Shown: positions 1 through 9,835 of the stretch, piece by piece | Layout of the letters: each line of letters starts with the position of its first letter | How positions within the stretch are numbered: position 1 is the first letter of the stretch | DNA from: Anaerococcus jeddahensis | GTDB lineage: Bacteria > Bacillota > Clostridia > Tissierellales > Peptoniphilaceae | Direction of reading: 5' to 3' | NCBI RefSeq assembly: GCF_001182725.1 | Contig: NZ_CWHU01000004.1 | Location: forward strand, 97,505-161,504 | DNA: 64,000 nucleotides | Translations under genes and position numbers: made by a program | Notes under the pieces: model-generated | The model's input: only the letters and a program-made list of their open reading frames with translations | Told to the model about the DNA's origin: nothing | The model's database searches: none

Positions 1-2462
1 CCGGCTCTACAATCTCCAATTACATAGACATTATCAATATTTGTTTCATAATTTTCTGTAGTTTTTACATTGCCCCAGTCATCTAGGTTAATATTATTTT
101 CTTTGAAGGCACTTGTATCAACTCTTGCTCCTGTTGCTCCGATTACTGTATCAAATTCAAGGTCAAGTTTTTCTCCTGTTGAATTAATTGATCTTCTTCC
201 AGATTCATCAAATTCGCCAAGTTCCATTTTTTCACATTTTAAAACTTTTCCATCATATGCGTATGGGGCAACTAGTTCATAAATCTTGTGGCCTTCTTCT
301 TTTACATCATTTACTTCTTCTTGAGTTGCAGGCATGTAAGCTTCTGTTCTTCTGTAAACCAAAGCCACACTTTCAACTCCGTCAAGTCTAGCTGCAGTTC
401 TTGTACAATCCATAGCTACATCTCCTGCACCTACAACTGCAACTTTTTTGCCAACATCTGCCTTGCCATTCATTCTTACATCCCATAAGAAATCAAGTGC
501 ATCAAGAATATTTTCACTTCCTTCTTTTACTGGAGATCTTCCCTTCTCCCAAGCACCTGTGGCAGCAATTATATAATCATAATCTTTTTTCAATTCTTCG
601 TAAGATTCTTTTACTTCAGAATCAAAAACAAATTTTACGCCTTGTTTTACAGCAATTTGGTAATCTCTTTCAATTTGTTCGTCAGAAATTCTAAATTTAG
701 GAATAACGTGGCTTACAATTCCGTAAGGTTTTGATAATTTTTCTCTTACAGTTACATCCACACCATTTCTTCTTAAATATGATGCTGCAGCAATTCCACC
801 AGGACCTGCTCCTATAATAAGAACTTTTTTATCTGATTTTAAATCTACTTCTTTTATATTTTCTAAATATTTATCTTGAGCCTTATTAGCTGCAATTAGT
901 TTCATTTCTCTAATTTGAAGGCTCTTTTCGTAGTCAACTCTTGTACAATGATCTTGACAATAGTGAGCACAAAGCTCTCCCAAAATTGTTGGAGCAGTAT
1001 TATCCATAGCAATAACTTCAATTGCCTTATCATATTCTCCATCTGCAACTAATTTTAAATATTCAGGAATTTGTTGTTCGATTGGACATCCTCCATCCTT
1101 ACAAGGAGCCTTGTAGCAATCTGTAAGTGGAAGAGGTGAATTTGTTTTTCTTGATCCAACTTTTTCTCTATATAATTTATTATTAACCCATTCACTTATG
1201 GTCTTATCTCTAAGTTTTATAGTTTTTTCAACATCAACATCGTGAAGTTCATTGCTTAATAAATCTTCAGTTTCTTTTGCCAATTGGTTAAATCTTAGAT
1301 ATCCACCTGGCTTAAGAATTGTTGTTGCAACTGTAATTGGTTGACCCAAAGCTTTGAAAATTTCTTTAATATTTCTAGCATCAGCTCCACCAGAATATGA
1401 AATCGGAAGTTTTCCATCAAATTTTTCTGAAAGCATAGCTGCCATAGAAACTGTTAGTGGAAGAAGAGATCTTCCTGACATATACATTTCTTCAGCTGGA
1501 AGTTCATTTCTTTTTACATCAACTGGGAAAGTATTTGTAAGTTTTACTCCAAAAGCAAGGTCATTTTTCTTTGCAAGATCTAATAATCTTTCAATCATAA
1601 CAACCGCATCTTCATATTGAAGGTCGTTTTTAAAGTGGTGGTCTGTAAAAGAAATATAATCAAAGCCCATATCATCTAGGGTTTTTCTTGCATAATCATA
1701 ACCTAACATGGTTGGGTTACATTTTATAAATGTAGACATTTTTTTATCGTCTATTAAATAAGATGCAATTTTTTCAATTTCTTCTGCAGGACAACCGTGG
1801 AGGGTTGAAAGGGTTATTGAATCACAAACATTTGTGCTGATATTATCTATGTCTTCTTTATTGAAGTTTGAAAATTTATCAATGTTTTCTTCAAGATAAG
1901 ACTTACATTCTTTAAATACATCAGTATCTTTAGCATTTCTTAAATTTTCAATGTATGTATCAACTTTTTCAGATTTTATTCCTTCAAGGTCATAACCTAC
2001 TGACATATTGTAGGCAAAATCTTTTTTATCAGAAAGATTTAACTCTTTTGCCAAGGCAATTATTGCAAAATATGCTTTTACATATTCGTTATAAGCTTCT
2101 TTTACTGTAAGCTCTGTTGACCACTCACAGTTATAACACTCATCTTCTGAGTTTATACATGGTTTTGCAACAGCCTTTTGTATATCTTCTCCATCAAGTT
2201 TTTGAACTGTTTTTAGCTCAATAAATCTTGCTCCTGTTAGGTATGAAGCTAGGATATTTTGGGCTAGTTGAGATTGAGGACCTGCTGCAGGACCAACTGC
2301 TGATGAAATTTCATCACCAAAAACTGTTTTTAGCATTTTTCCCGATTCATTTTTGTAGAATTTTTCCTTTTTAATTCCAAAAATAGAACCTTCATTTTTA
2401 TATTCTTCCAAAGCCCAATCAATTAGGTCTTTAAAAGGTATAGGTCTCATAAATTCACTCAT
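1..2462 (-). CDS. ygfK: YgfK-type selenate reductase-like FAD/NAD(P) oxidoreductase (3' end outside window)
   Basis: Open frame of about 820 codons starting at ATG 2460-2462 behind an AAGGAG site and continuing past base 1; E. coli YgfK is about 1030 residues, so the C-terminal fifth is missing. The translation begins MSEFMRPIPFKDLIDWALEE, has a dihydropyrimidine dehydrogenase/glutamate synthase-like N-terminal half, then a cysteine-containing segment (CKDGGCP, CAHYCQDHC), a first dinucleotide site (GAGPGGIAAASYL) and a second (VVGAGDVAMDC). In genomes with selenium-dependent molybdenum hydroxylases this protein is thought to pass electrons to or from the hydroxylase; its substrate is not settled. 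It follows the hydantoinase by about 120 bp on the same strand, so it is likely the third gene of that operon. No in-frame stop is seen up to the edge. Confidence 0.9.
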   Translation of the reverse strand, partial: MSEFMRPIPFKDLIDWALEEYKNEGSIFGIKKEKFYKNESGKMLKTVFGDEISSAVGPAAGPQSQLAQNILASYLTGARFIELKTVQKLDGEDIQKAVAKPCINSEDECYNCEWSTELTVKEAYNEYVKAYFAIIALAKELNLSDKKDFAYNMSVGYDLEGIKSEKVDTYIENLRNAKDTDVFKECKSYLEENIDKFSNFNKEDIDNISTNVCDSITLSTLHGCPAEEIEKIASYLIDDKKMSTFIKCNPTMLGYDYARKTLDDMGFDYISFTDHHFKNDLQYEDAVVMIERLLDLAKKNDLAFGVKLTNTFPVDVKRNELPAEEMYMSGRSLLPLTVSMAAMLSEKFDGKLPISYSGGADARNIKEIFKALGQPITVATTILKPGGYLRFNQLAKETEDLLSNELHDVDVEKTIKLRDKTISEWVNNKLYREKVGSRKTNSPLPLTDCYKAPCKDGGCPIEQQIPEYLKLVADGEYDKAIEVIAMDNTAPTILGELCAHYCQDHCTRVDYEKSLQIREMKLIAANKAQDKYLENIKEVDLKSDKKVLIIGAGPGGIAAASYLRRNGVDVTVREKLSKPYGIVSHVIPKFRISDEQIERDYQIAVKQGVKFVFDSEVKESYEELKKDYDYIIAATGAWEKGRSPVKEGSENILDALDFLWDVRMNGKADVGKKVAVVGAGDVAMDCTRTAARLDGVESVALVYRRTEAYMPATQEEVNDVKEEGHKIYELVAPYAYDGKVLKCEKMELGEFDESGRRSINSTGEKLDLEFDTVIGATGARVDTSAFKENNINLDDWGNVKTTENYETNIDNVYVIGDCRA

Positions 2463-2584
2463 TTTTTTACTCCTTAATTATAATATGATAATTTAATAGG
2501 TTTAAATCTTAAAATCGCTCTATTGTTTAATACAGACTTAATTAAAAACTCATATATTAATATTATCAAAATTTTTATTGAAAA

Positions 2585-3955
2585 TTATTTAGCTAATTTT
2601 CTTTTTATAAATTTTCCATATCCAGGAACTCCTAAATATTCCCCTTCTGATAATACAAACTTTCCTCTGCACAATACTGTCTTAACTTTATAATCGGACT
2701 CAAACCCCTCATATGAAGTATAGTCTACATTTGAATGTCTATTTTCTTGTTTAATAACATATTTTTCTTTTTCTAATATTATTATATCAGCATCACTATT
2801 TGGGTTAATATTTCCCTTTTTAGGATATAATCCAAATATTTTAGCTGGATTAGATATTAATACCTCTATCAATCTATCAAGACTTATTCCTCTTTTTAAC
2901 CCCTCTGATAGTATCAGCTCTAATCTTTCTTCAACACCTGGTGCTCCACCTGGGCAATCATAAAAATTATCTTTATAAGGTAACTTCTCTGTTTCATAAA
3001 AAAATGGACAATGATCTGTAGCTACAACATTAACTTCACCATCAATTATCCCTTGCCATAAAGCATTTTGATCAGATTTTTTTCTTAAAGGAGGTGACAT
3101 AATATATTTTATTCCTTCAGAATTACCGCCATCAATATATTTTTGCTCATCTAATAACAAGTATTGAGTACATGTCTCACAATATAAATTTTTAACTCCT
3201 CTTTTTCTAGCCTTTTTTATTTCATTTAAACCTAATTCCGTTGAGGTGTGAACTATATATAATTTAGGATATCCTGCTATTTCAGATAAATAAATTAGTC
3301 TATTGATTGCTTCCGCTTCTGTTTCAGCCGGTCTAGTTTTTGCGTGATAAATAGGATCTAACTCATTCTTTGACTTTGCCTCTTCTCTTAATTCTGCAAT
3401 TGCTCCATCATTTTCACAATGAACACATACTACTGTCCCAGTTTCTTTAGCTTTTTTCAATATTTTTAAAATTTTATCATCATCAAGTTTTCCACCATAA
3501 GTTGTGTATATTTTTGTTGAAACTATACCTTCATTTTTATGATATGATTCCATTAATTCCAATGTTTTATCTCTTGAATCTTGGATTGCTCCATGAAAAG
3601 AGTAATCAATTATAGCTAAATCTTTTGCCATTTTATGATATTTTTTTATCATTTCATCAAAATAGCTTTCTTTAGATCCAAAAGCTATATGATCTACTAT
3701 TGTTGTAGTTCCTCCACAAGCAGCAGCTCTTGTACCTGTGTGAAAATCATCAACAGCAACAAATTTACCTAAATCTAGAGACATATGGGTGTGAACATCT
3801 ACGCCTCCTGGTAAAGTTAGTCTTTCTTTCGCATCATATATTTCACACTCGTCATCATTAAGATTGCACCCTATAGATTCTATCTTCTCTCCATTTATTT
3901 TAATATCTACTATATTTTCACCGTATAAATTAGCATTTTTAATAATTAAAGACAT
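2585..3955 (-). CDS. hydA: Dihydropyrimidinase / D-hydantoinase (YgeZ/HyuA-like)
   Basis: Cyclic amidohydrolase of 456 aa that opens a five-membered hydantoin or six-membered dihydropyrimidine ring to a carbamoyl amino acid. The binuclear metal site is visible: HTH (about His55/His57), a carbamylated lysine (about Lys148 in STKIYTTY), His179 (VHCEN), His236 (VHTST) and Asp314 (ATDHCPF). The frame is open 18 codons further upstream, but ATG 3955 has a good AGGAG 8 bases before it and begins MSLIIKNANL, the usual family N-terminus; the longer form would overlap the transporter. It starts 10 bp after the NCS1 permease, so uptake and ring opening are co-transcribed. The selenium-gene context suggests purine- or hydantoin-derived substrates; the exact substrate is inferred. 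Confidence 0.9.
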   Translation of the reverse strand: MSLIIKNANLYGENIVDIKINGEKIESIGCNLNDDECEIYDAKERLTLPGGVDVHTHMSLDLGKFVAVDDFHTGTRAAACGGTTTIVDHIAFGSKESYFDEMIKKYHKMAKDLAIIDYSFHGAIQDSRDKTLELMESYHKNEGIVSTKIYTTYGGKLDDDKILKILKKAKETGTVVCVHCENDGAIAELREEAKSKNELDPIYHAKTRPAETEAEAINRLIYLSEIAGYPKLYIVHTSTELGLNEIKKARKRGVKNLYCETCTQYLLLDEQKYIDGGNSEGIKYIMSPPLRKKSDQNALWQGIIDGEVNVVATDHCPFFYETEKLPYKDNFYDCPGGAPGVEERLELILSEGLKRGISLDRLIEVLISNPAKIFGLYPKKGNINPNSDADIIILEKEKYVIKQENRHSNVDYTSYEGFESDYKVKTVLCRGKFVLSEGEYLGVPGYGKFIKRKLAK

Positions 3956-3965
3956 ATTCCATCTC

Positions 3966-5429
3966 CTATTTTTTCTTAACAATTTTAAGATATAAATAGT
4001 ACAAAGCACCTGTAGCTATTACACCAAATACATAAGCATTATTGAATATCCATGTTATTGATTCAATATATTTACCAGCAAATATTAATGCTGTCATTAC
4101 AATGAATAATACTATTACAGGGATGTTCCACCCATTGCTATAAAAATACTTACCTTCATTCGTCTTATAAACATCAACCATATCTATTTCAGTCTTATAT
4201 TCAAATAGATATGATACCAAATATATACCTGATATAGGACCAATAAGTGCACCTAATAACTGAGTTACATTGAAAATAAGATTATAAGCACTTGACAAAC
4301 TATCCCAAGGCCTTGCTAATAAAGCCAATAAAGCAACTAATATAGTAACAACTTTATATGGTATTTTATTTTTAGTTAAAGTCGCTGCGATATTCACTGG
4401 TGGAATTAAATTTCCAGCAACATTAGTAGTTAAAACAGCCAAAATTATAAAAATAGAGAATATAATTCTTATAAATATACTATGAAAATTTCCTACTAAT
4501 ACTGCAGGTTCCCAAATTTCTTTACCAAAAGCTAGTAATCCACCAGCTGTTCCACACATTCCTACAAAAGAAATATAAAATGTCATTAAAGGAGCTGAAA
4601 TAATTTGCCCAACACTTTGTGCTTTTTGGTTTACACAATGCCTTGTAAAGTCTGGCATTGATAATGCAATTCCTCCGTCAAAAGCTATCATAGCTGAAAG
4701 AGCTGGCCAAAAAAGTTCCCAAAAGCTAATACCTTGTTTTGCTTGAAGTATTTTTGCTCCAAATAATGTTTTAAAACTCCAGTCAGCGGTATAAAGTCCC
4801 CAAATAATAACTATTAGGCTTAGAACAATTAATATAGGTGCTGACACGCCTTCTAGTATTTTAACTGCCTTGCTACCTGAAGCAGCAATATATACGTTCA
4901 TAATCCAAAAAATTATAAATGAAATAAAGTGAGCTTTAAATCCCATTTCTAACCAACTTGGAAAAATAGCGCCAATTATCGTATATATAGCTTGACCTCC
5001 GATCCATGCTTGAACACCAAACCAAAATACACCAAGAATAGCCCTAATAAATGATGGAAAAATTGCACCTTTTTTACCAAATACAATTTTGCTCAGCATC
5101 GGATATGTCATACCATATTTTGTACCAAAATGACCCAAAGCTATAGCTACTCCCATAACTATGGTATGTCCTAATACAACAGTTAGTAAAGCCTGTCCCC
5201 AAGACATTCCTGACACCAACAAGCCACTTGCTACTTGATACACGGCTATAGAAACAATCATTCCAATCCATAAATTCGATATATCCTTAGTGTGCCAATT
5301 TCTGTCTGTAGACTTTATAGGTGAGCTTATTTCATTATAATCATTTTCATGATTATTTATCTCTTTTATCCCTAATTCGGTTAAATCATATATGTCGCCA
5401 TTTAAAACTTGATTTTTTTGTTTTTCCAA
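3966..5429 (-). CDS. NCS1-family nucleobase/hydantoin permease
   Basis: A 487-aa integral membrane protein with about 12 hydrophobic segments after a polar 45-residue N-terminus. It carries the NCS1 (Mhp1/codB/allantoin permease) signature WFGVQAWIGG in helix 3, whose Trp and Gln bind substrate in the hydantoin transporter Mhp1, and the DFTRH motif after helix 6. The start is a TTG behind GGAGG (AAGGAGGTAAGTT). It leads an operon with the hydantoinase 10 bp downstream and ygfK beyond, so the likely cargo is a hydantoin, allantoin or related ureide imported as substrate for that enzyme. Family assignment is firm; cargo is inference. About 280 bp of AT-rich DNA separate it from ygeY. Confidence 0.88.
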   Translation of the reverse strand: MEKQKNQVLNGDIYDLTELGIKEINNHENDYNEISSPIKSTDRNWHTKDISNLWIGMIVSIAVYQVASGLLVSGMSWGQALLTVVLGHTIVMGVAIALGHFGTKYGMTYPMLSKIVFGKKGAIFPSFIRAILGVFWFGVQAWIGGQAIYTIIGAIFPSWLEMGFKAHFISFIIFWIMNVYIAASGSKAVKILEGVSAPILIVLSLIVIIWGLYTADWSFKTLFGAKILQAKQGISFWELFWPALSAMIAFDGGIALSMPDFTRHCVNQKAQSVGQIISAPLMTFYISFVGMCGTAGGLLAFGKEIWEPAVLVGNFHSIFIRIIFSIFIILAVLTTNVAGNLIPPVNIAATLTKNKIPYKVVTILVALLALLARPWDSLSSAYNLIFNVTQLLGALIGPISGIYLVSYLFEYKTEIDMVDVYKTNEGKYFYSNGWNIPVIVLFIVMTALIFAGKYIESITWIFNNAYVFGVIATGALYYLYLKIVKKK

Positions 5430-5706
5430 AACTTACCTCCTTTTCAAATTTCAGATTTGAATAAGATAACAACTTTCTAATTCAATATTAAACGTTTTCT
5501 TAATAAATACTTTGCAAATTCGAAGCAATTCAAAATACTACAGTTCCTTTTATAAATATTATATTGTTAATTTTATGTATATTTATTATTTAGCAAAAGA
5601 TTTTTAAAAGTTAATCGCTTTTCATAAACTTGAAAGTTTTATCTTATTATTAACCGATATAAATTTATATCAAGAAAGGACTAGCCTTTCTTGATACTAT
5701 TTAAAT
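5430..5706. other. Intergenic region upstream of the permease
   Basis: AT-rich stretch of 277 bp between ygeY and the permease. It contains the hairpin listed at 5668-5696 next to ygeY and no convincing ORF. No known purine or other riboswitch core was recognised. It probably holds the promoter of the permease-hydantoinase-ygfK operon, but no box pair was convincing enough to place. Confidence 0.4.
5668..5696 (-). terminator. Hairpin 3' of ygeY
   Basis: Perfect 12-bp inverted repeat (TATCAAGAAAGG / CCTTTCTTGATA) with a 5-base loop, starting 11 bp after the ygeY stop codon. There is no clean T-run on either side, so this may be a weak terminator or an mRNA-stabilising hairpin. It separates ygeXWY from the permease operon. 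Confidence 0.55.
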
Positions 5707-7026
5707 TTATTTTATATATTCAAGTGGAAGAACTGAATATGTTGCTGCACAGGTTACTAAATCTTGTTTAAATGTAATTTCGTTTGGTGCGTGAGCTTGA
5801 TCTTCTGCTCCTGGTCCAAATCCTATTACTGGAATATTGTGTCTTCCCATTATAGCAACACCGTTTGTTGAGAATGTCCATTTATCTGTTAATGGTAAAT
5901 TCTTTCTCTTTTCAATTTCTTTTTCTACATTTGGTGCAATTCTCTTATCACCGTAAAGACCCTTGTATGCTCTTTCTAATGCTGTTGTTACTTCGTGATC
6001 TTCTGGAATTACCCATGTTGGGAAGTAGCATTCTTGTTTTTTGCTAAGGCCTGTCCATGATGGTCTTTCGTAATCATACATCGTAACTTTTGCACCGAAT
6101 TTTTTAGCTGATGGAAGATCTTCAATTTCTTTTATACAAGATTCCCAAGTTTCTCCAGCTGTCATTCTTCTATCAAGTGAGATTGCACATGAATCTGCAA
6201 CTGCACATCTTGATGGTGATGTAAAGAAGATTTGACTTGTTGTAACTGTTCCACGTCCTAAGAAGTTTGCTTCTTTGTATTCAGGATTGTATTTTTCGTC
6301 AAGCATTTTTACAAGACCCTTGATTTCTACTGAATCATCTGCTGGGTTTTCGTTTAGTTGTTCGATTTCATTAAGGATTTTTGCCATTTTATAAATTGCG
6401 TTATCTCCTCTTTCTGGAGCTGAACCGTGGCATGAAACTCCTTCAACTTCTACACGAATTTCCATTCTTCCTCTTTGTCCTCTATAGATTCCACCGTCTG
6501 TTGGTTCTGTTGAAACTACAAAGTCAGGTCTTATTCCTTCATCTTCAATCATATATAACCAGCAGTTTCCGTCACAGTCTTCTTCTTGAACTGTTCCTGT
6601 AACTAAAACTCTAAATTTATCATTTAAAAATCCTAAGTCTTTCATGATTTTTGCACCATAAACTGCTGATACAATTCCACCTAATTGGTCAGAACCACCA
6701 CGTCCACCTATAAGATTTTCGTCTTCAAATCCTTCGTATGGATCAAAATCCCAGTTGTCTCTATTTCCAATTCCTACTGTATCAATATGGCCATCAAAAG
6801 CAATTTGTGTTTTGCCTGTACCCATCTCACCAAGTACGTTTCCTTGACCATCAATCCAAGCTTTATTAAAGCCTAGTTTTTCCATTTCTTCTTTAATTCT
6901 TTTTGATTTTGCACCTTCTTCACAAGATTCACCATGTTTTAAGATTAAATCTCTCAAGAAAGCATTCATATCTTCTGAATATTTTTGTGCAGTTTCTTTT
7001 ACCAAATCATAATTAATTTCTGTCAT
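5707..7026 (-). CDS. ygeY: YgeY family selenium-associated M20 hydrolase
   Basis: Zinc hydrolase of 439 aa in the M20/ArgE-DapE family. Metal-site motifs are visible: DGHIDTVG (His80/Asp82), [11 protein letters not shown] with a bridging Asp near 113, VQEEDCDG with the catalytic Glu pair, and a C-terminal His in [14 protein letters not shown]. It matches the 'putative selenium metabolism hydrolase' subfamily and is the usual partner of YgeW and YgeX, probably deacylating or decarbamoylating an intermediate. ATG 7026 follows AAAGGAG at good spacing. It lies 28 bp after ygeW in the same operon. The physiological substrate is unknown for the whole family. Confidence 0.9.
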   Translation of the reverse strand: MTEINYDLVKETAQKYSEDMNAFLRDLILKHGESCEEGAKSKRIKEEMEKLGFNKAWIDGQGNVLGEMGTGKTQIAFDGHIDTVGIGNRDNWDFDPYEGFEDENLIGGRGGSDQLGGIVSAVYGAKIMKDLGFLNDKFRVLVTGTVQEEDCDGNCWLYMIEDEGIRPDFVVSTEPTDGGIYRGQRGRMEIRVEVEGVSCHGSAPERGDNAIYKMAKILNEIEQLNENPADDSVEIKGLVKMLDEKYNPEYKEANFLGRGTVTTSQIFFTSPSRCAVADSCAISLDRRMTAGETWESCIKEIEDLPSAKKFGAKVTMYDYERPSWTGLSKKQECYFPTWVIPEDHEVTTALERAYKGLYGDKRIAPNVEKEIEKRKNLPLTDKWTFSTNGVAIMGRHNIPVIGFGPGAEDQAHAPNEITFKQDLVTCAATYSVLPLEYIK

Positions 7027-7054
7027 TTATATCTCCTTTTAAATTTTAAAATTC

Positions 7055-8266
7055 TTATTTATTTTCTTCTTTGTCAATAACTCTTTCTTTATTAGCTTTT
7101 AATAATTTTTCGATTGTAGCTTTTGGATCTTTAACTTTTTGTAAGAAGATCATTGCAGCAATTATATATGGTTTGTAGCTTGCTTCTTTGTAAAGTGGAT
7201 CTCTGTATCTATCAAATACTGATTCATCAACTTCTCCGTCTTCACATGAAAGTCCTGTGATATCTGCTGGTAGGCAGTGCATGTATAGAGCTTTTCCATC
7301 TTTTGTAAGTTTCATCATTTCTTCTGTACAAGCCCAGTCCATGTGGCTCTTATTTTGTTCTAGAAGTTTTTGTTCAAGTTCATCAATTCCTTCTTGATCT
7401 CCCTTAGCATATAGGTCTGTTCTTTCTTCCATAGCTGCAAATGGAGCCCATGATTTTGGATAAACTATATCAGCATCTTTGAATGCTTCTTCCATTGAAT
7501 TTGTTTTTGTAAAGCTTCCGCCGTATTTTTTAGCATTTTCTTCTGCAATTTCTTCAACTTCTGGCATTATTTCATATCCTTCTGGGTGAGCTAAAACTAC
7601 ATCCATTCCAAATCTTGTAAATAAGCTTGAAATTCCTTGAGGAACTGAAAGTGGTTTACCATATGATGGTGAATAAGCCCAAGTCATAGCAACTTTTTTG
7701 CCCTTTAAGTTTTCTACTCCACCAAATTCGTGAATTACGTGAAGTAAGTCAGCCATAGCTTGAGTTGGATGGTCAATATCACATTGAAGGTTTACAAGGT
7801 GTGGTCTTTGTTCAAGAATTCCATGGTCATATCCTTCTTGTACATATTCTGAGAAGTCTTTCATGTATTTGTAGCCTTTTCCAATATACATGTCATCTCT
7901 TATTCCAATTGTATCAGCCATAAATGAAATCATGTTAGCTGTTTCTTTTACTGTTTCACCGTGAGCTTGTTGTGATTTTGCTTCGTCTAAGTCTTGAACT
8001 TCAAGTCCTAGCATGTTTGCAGCTGATGCAAATGAAAATCTTGTTCTTGTTGAGTTATCTCTAAACAATGAAATAGCAAGTCCTGAATCAAAGATTTTTG
8101 GAGAGATATTTTTTTCTCTCATTGCTCTTAATGTATCTGCAACTGTAAAGATTGCTTCAAGTTCGTCTTGTGATTTATCCCATGTATGGAAAAAGTCATC
8201 TTGGTAAAGTTTTTCAAAATCTAAGCCTTCTAATTTTTCTAATAATTTGTTGATATCTTGTGTCAT
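7055..8266 (-). CDS. ygeW: YgeW knotted carbamoyltransferase-like protein
   Basis: A 403-aa member of the aspartate/ornithine carbamoyltransferase superfamily. The carbamoyl-phosphate motif is NSTRTRF (Ser72-Arg76), followed by HPTQ (in DIDHPTQAMADL) and HCLPAD near the C-terminus. The loop EAKSQQAHGETVKETANM and overall length fit the YgeW family rather than OTC (about 330 aa) or ATC (about 310 aa). E. coli YgeW does not use ornithine or aspartate; its second substrate is unknown. It sits 38 bp after ygeX, with ATG behind AAAGGAG. Together with ygeX and ygeY it suggests breakdown or transcarbamoylation of diamino- or ureido-acids. Confidence 0.92.
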   Translation of the reverse strand: MTQDINKLLEKLEGLDFEKLYQDDFFHTWDKSQDELEAIFTVADTLRAMREKNISPKIFDSGLAISLFRDNSTRTRFSFASAANMLGLEVQDLDEAKSQQAHGETVKETANMISFMADTIGIRDDMYIGKGYKYMKDFSEYVQEGYDHGILEQRPHLVNLQCDIDHPTQAMADLLHVIHEFGGVENLKGKKVAMTWAYSPSYGKPLSVPQGISSLFTRFGMDVVLAHPEGYEIMPEVEEIAEENAKKYGGSFTKTNSMEEAFKDADIVYPKSWAPFAAMEERTDLYAKGDQEGIDELEQKLLEQNKSHMDWACTEEMMKLTKDGKALYMHCLPADITGLSCEDGEVDESVFDRYRDPLYKEASYKPYIIAAMIFLQKVKDPKATIEKLLKANKERVIDKEENK

Positions 8267-8304
8267 TTATTTCTCCTTTTTTCTTTATTATCTTATTATT
8301 TTTA

Positions 8305-9549
8305 TTATCTTATTATTTTTTTATATTCAAACTTTTCATCGTTTGTATAATATCCATCCCAAACTACTTTTCTGTAGTGTTCGAAGTCTGTATCACCTTC
8401 TGTTGAGATAAATAATATTACTGAATTTTCATCTAATTGTAATTTTTCTTTTATATCTTTTAAATCTTCCCTTTGTAAGATTTCGCTGATAGCTCCAAGT
8501 GTAGCTGCTCCAGATTCTCCAGAAATTACTCTTTCGTCATCTCCTAAAGGATTTCCTAAAATTCTCATTCCTCTAGCAGCTGATGAGTCTGGAACTGATA
8601 AAAACGCATCAACATATGATTTTAAAATTGGATATCCTACTGTTACTGGTTCTCCACAAGCAAGTCCTGCCATGATTGTGTTCATTTCGCCTTCAACGTT
8701 GTGGATTTTTCCATCATTAATTTTTGCTGTTAGATAGTTACAATTTGCTTTTTCTGGTTCTATGAGTCCTATAAAAGGTTTTTCACTTCCCTTGTATTCG
8801 TCAGAGAAAAATCCTGTTACTCCTGTTGCAAAAGATCCTACTCCTGCTTGTAAAAAGATGTGAGTTGGTTTTTTTCCTGCTTCTTTTAATTGGTCATAAG
8901 CTTCCATAGCTAGAGTTGAATAACCTTGGATAATCCATGTTGGAATTTCCTCGTATCCTTCCCAAGCTGTATCTTGTACCATTATATAGCCTTTTTCTTC
9001 CGCATATTTATTTGCAAGTCTTACACAATCATCATAGTTTAAACCTTCCATGATGTCACATTTTGCTCCAGTTTTTCTGATATTATCTCTTCTTTCAAGA
9101 GCTGATCCATCTGGCATTAAAACTACACAATCTTGTTCTAATTGTTGACTTGTCCAAGCAACACCTCTACCGTGGTTTCCGTCTGTTGCTGTTATAAATG
9201 TTACCTTTCCTAATTTTTCTTTGATTTCAGGTGAAATCAATTTCTCGTATGGTAAATCTTCCAAGTCCATATCAAGTTTTTGGGCTATGTATTTTGCCAT
9301 AGCATAAGATCCTCCCAAAACTTTAAAAGCGTTGAGACCAAATCTTAATGATTCGTCTTTGACAAAAATATCCTCCACACCAAATAAATCTGCAAGATTA
9401 TTTAGTCTTTTTAAAGGTGTTACAGAATATTGGGGAAAGCTCGCGTGAAATTTTTGAGCTTTTGAAGATTCTTCCTCATTAATAAAACTTAAATCAGCTA
9501 AATCTTCCAAATTTCTTTCATTTAAAACTATATTAAAACTCTCTTTCAA
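8305..9549 (-). CDS. ygeX: Diaminopropionate ammonia-lyase
   Basis: PLP-dependent fold-type II lyase of 414 aa that converts 2,3-diaminopropionate to pyruvate and ammonia (EC 4.3.1.15). The Schiff-base lysine is in GLNAFKVLGGSYA (Lys76; E. coli Lys77), and the PLP phosphate and cofactor contacts DGNHGRGVAW and QAGVGS are present. TTG at 9547-9549 is the start: GGAG lies 8 bases upstream and no ATG is nearby. It is the first gene of ygeX-ygeW-ygeY, reading left from the divergent region shared with selD. Confidence 0.92.
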   Translation of the reverse strand: MKESFNIVLNERNLEDLADLSFINEEESSKAQKFHASFPQYSVTPLKRLNNLADLFGVEDIFVKDESLRFGLNAFKVLGGSYAMAKYIAQKLDMDLEDLPYEKLISPEIKEKLGKVTFITATDGNHGRGVAWTSQQLEQDCVVLMPDGSALERRDNIRKTGAKCDIMEGLNYDDCVRLANKYAEEKGYIMVQDTAWEGYEEIPTWIIQGYSTLAMEAYDQLKEAGKKPTHIFLQAGVGSFATGVTGFFSDEYKGSEKPFIGLIEPEKANCNYLTAKINDGKIHNVEGEMNTIMAGLACGEPVTVGYPILKSYVDAFLSVPDSSAARGMRILGNPLGDDERVISGESGAATLGAISEILQREDLKDIKEKLQLDENSVILFISTEGDTDFEHYRKVVWDGYYTNDEKFEYKKIIR

Positions 9550-9835
9550 TCTTTTTTCTCCTTTCTAGAACTGCTTCTGGTATTATAGTAACATATCACA
9601 CATCAAAAAGCAAGCTTTTTTAAAAATGTTTTCAAAAAAATTTTTAATTTTTCAATTTTAATTATTTTACGAATTTATTTTTTTTAAATTTTAAGAAATT
9701 TTTTATTTTTTTGTAAAAAAAATTTTTTTTCGCCTTTTATTTTTTAAATTTTGGATTTTTCTTTTATAAAATTTTTCCTATAGTATAATTTTAATAGAAA
9801 ACTTAAAATTCAATAATTATAGAAAGTAGGAAAAT
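9550..9835. promoter_or_regulatory. Divergent control region between ygeX and selD
   Basis: 286 bp of very AT-rich DNA separating the leftward ygeXWY set from the rightward selD set. A TATAAT on the minus strand at 9582-9587 lies 33 bp before the ygeX start, and a TATAAT on the plus strand at 9784-9789 lies 47 bp before selD. Neither has a strong -35 at standard spacing. Long A/T tracts fill 9600-9780; no ORF. Confidence 0.5.

Noticed and set aside
7055..8266. Ornithine or aspartate carbamoyltransferase
   Set aside because: Length (403 aa), the AKSQQAHGETVKE loop and position between ygeX and ygeY fit the YgeW family.
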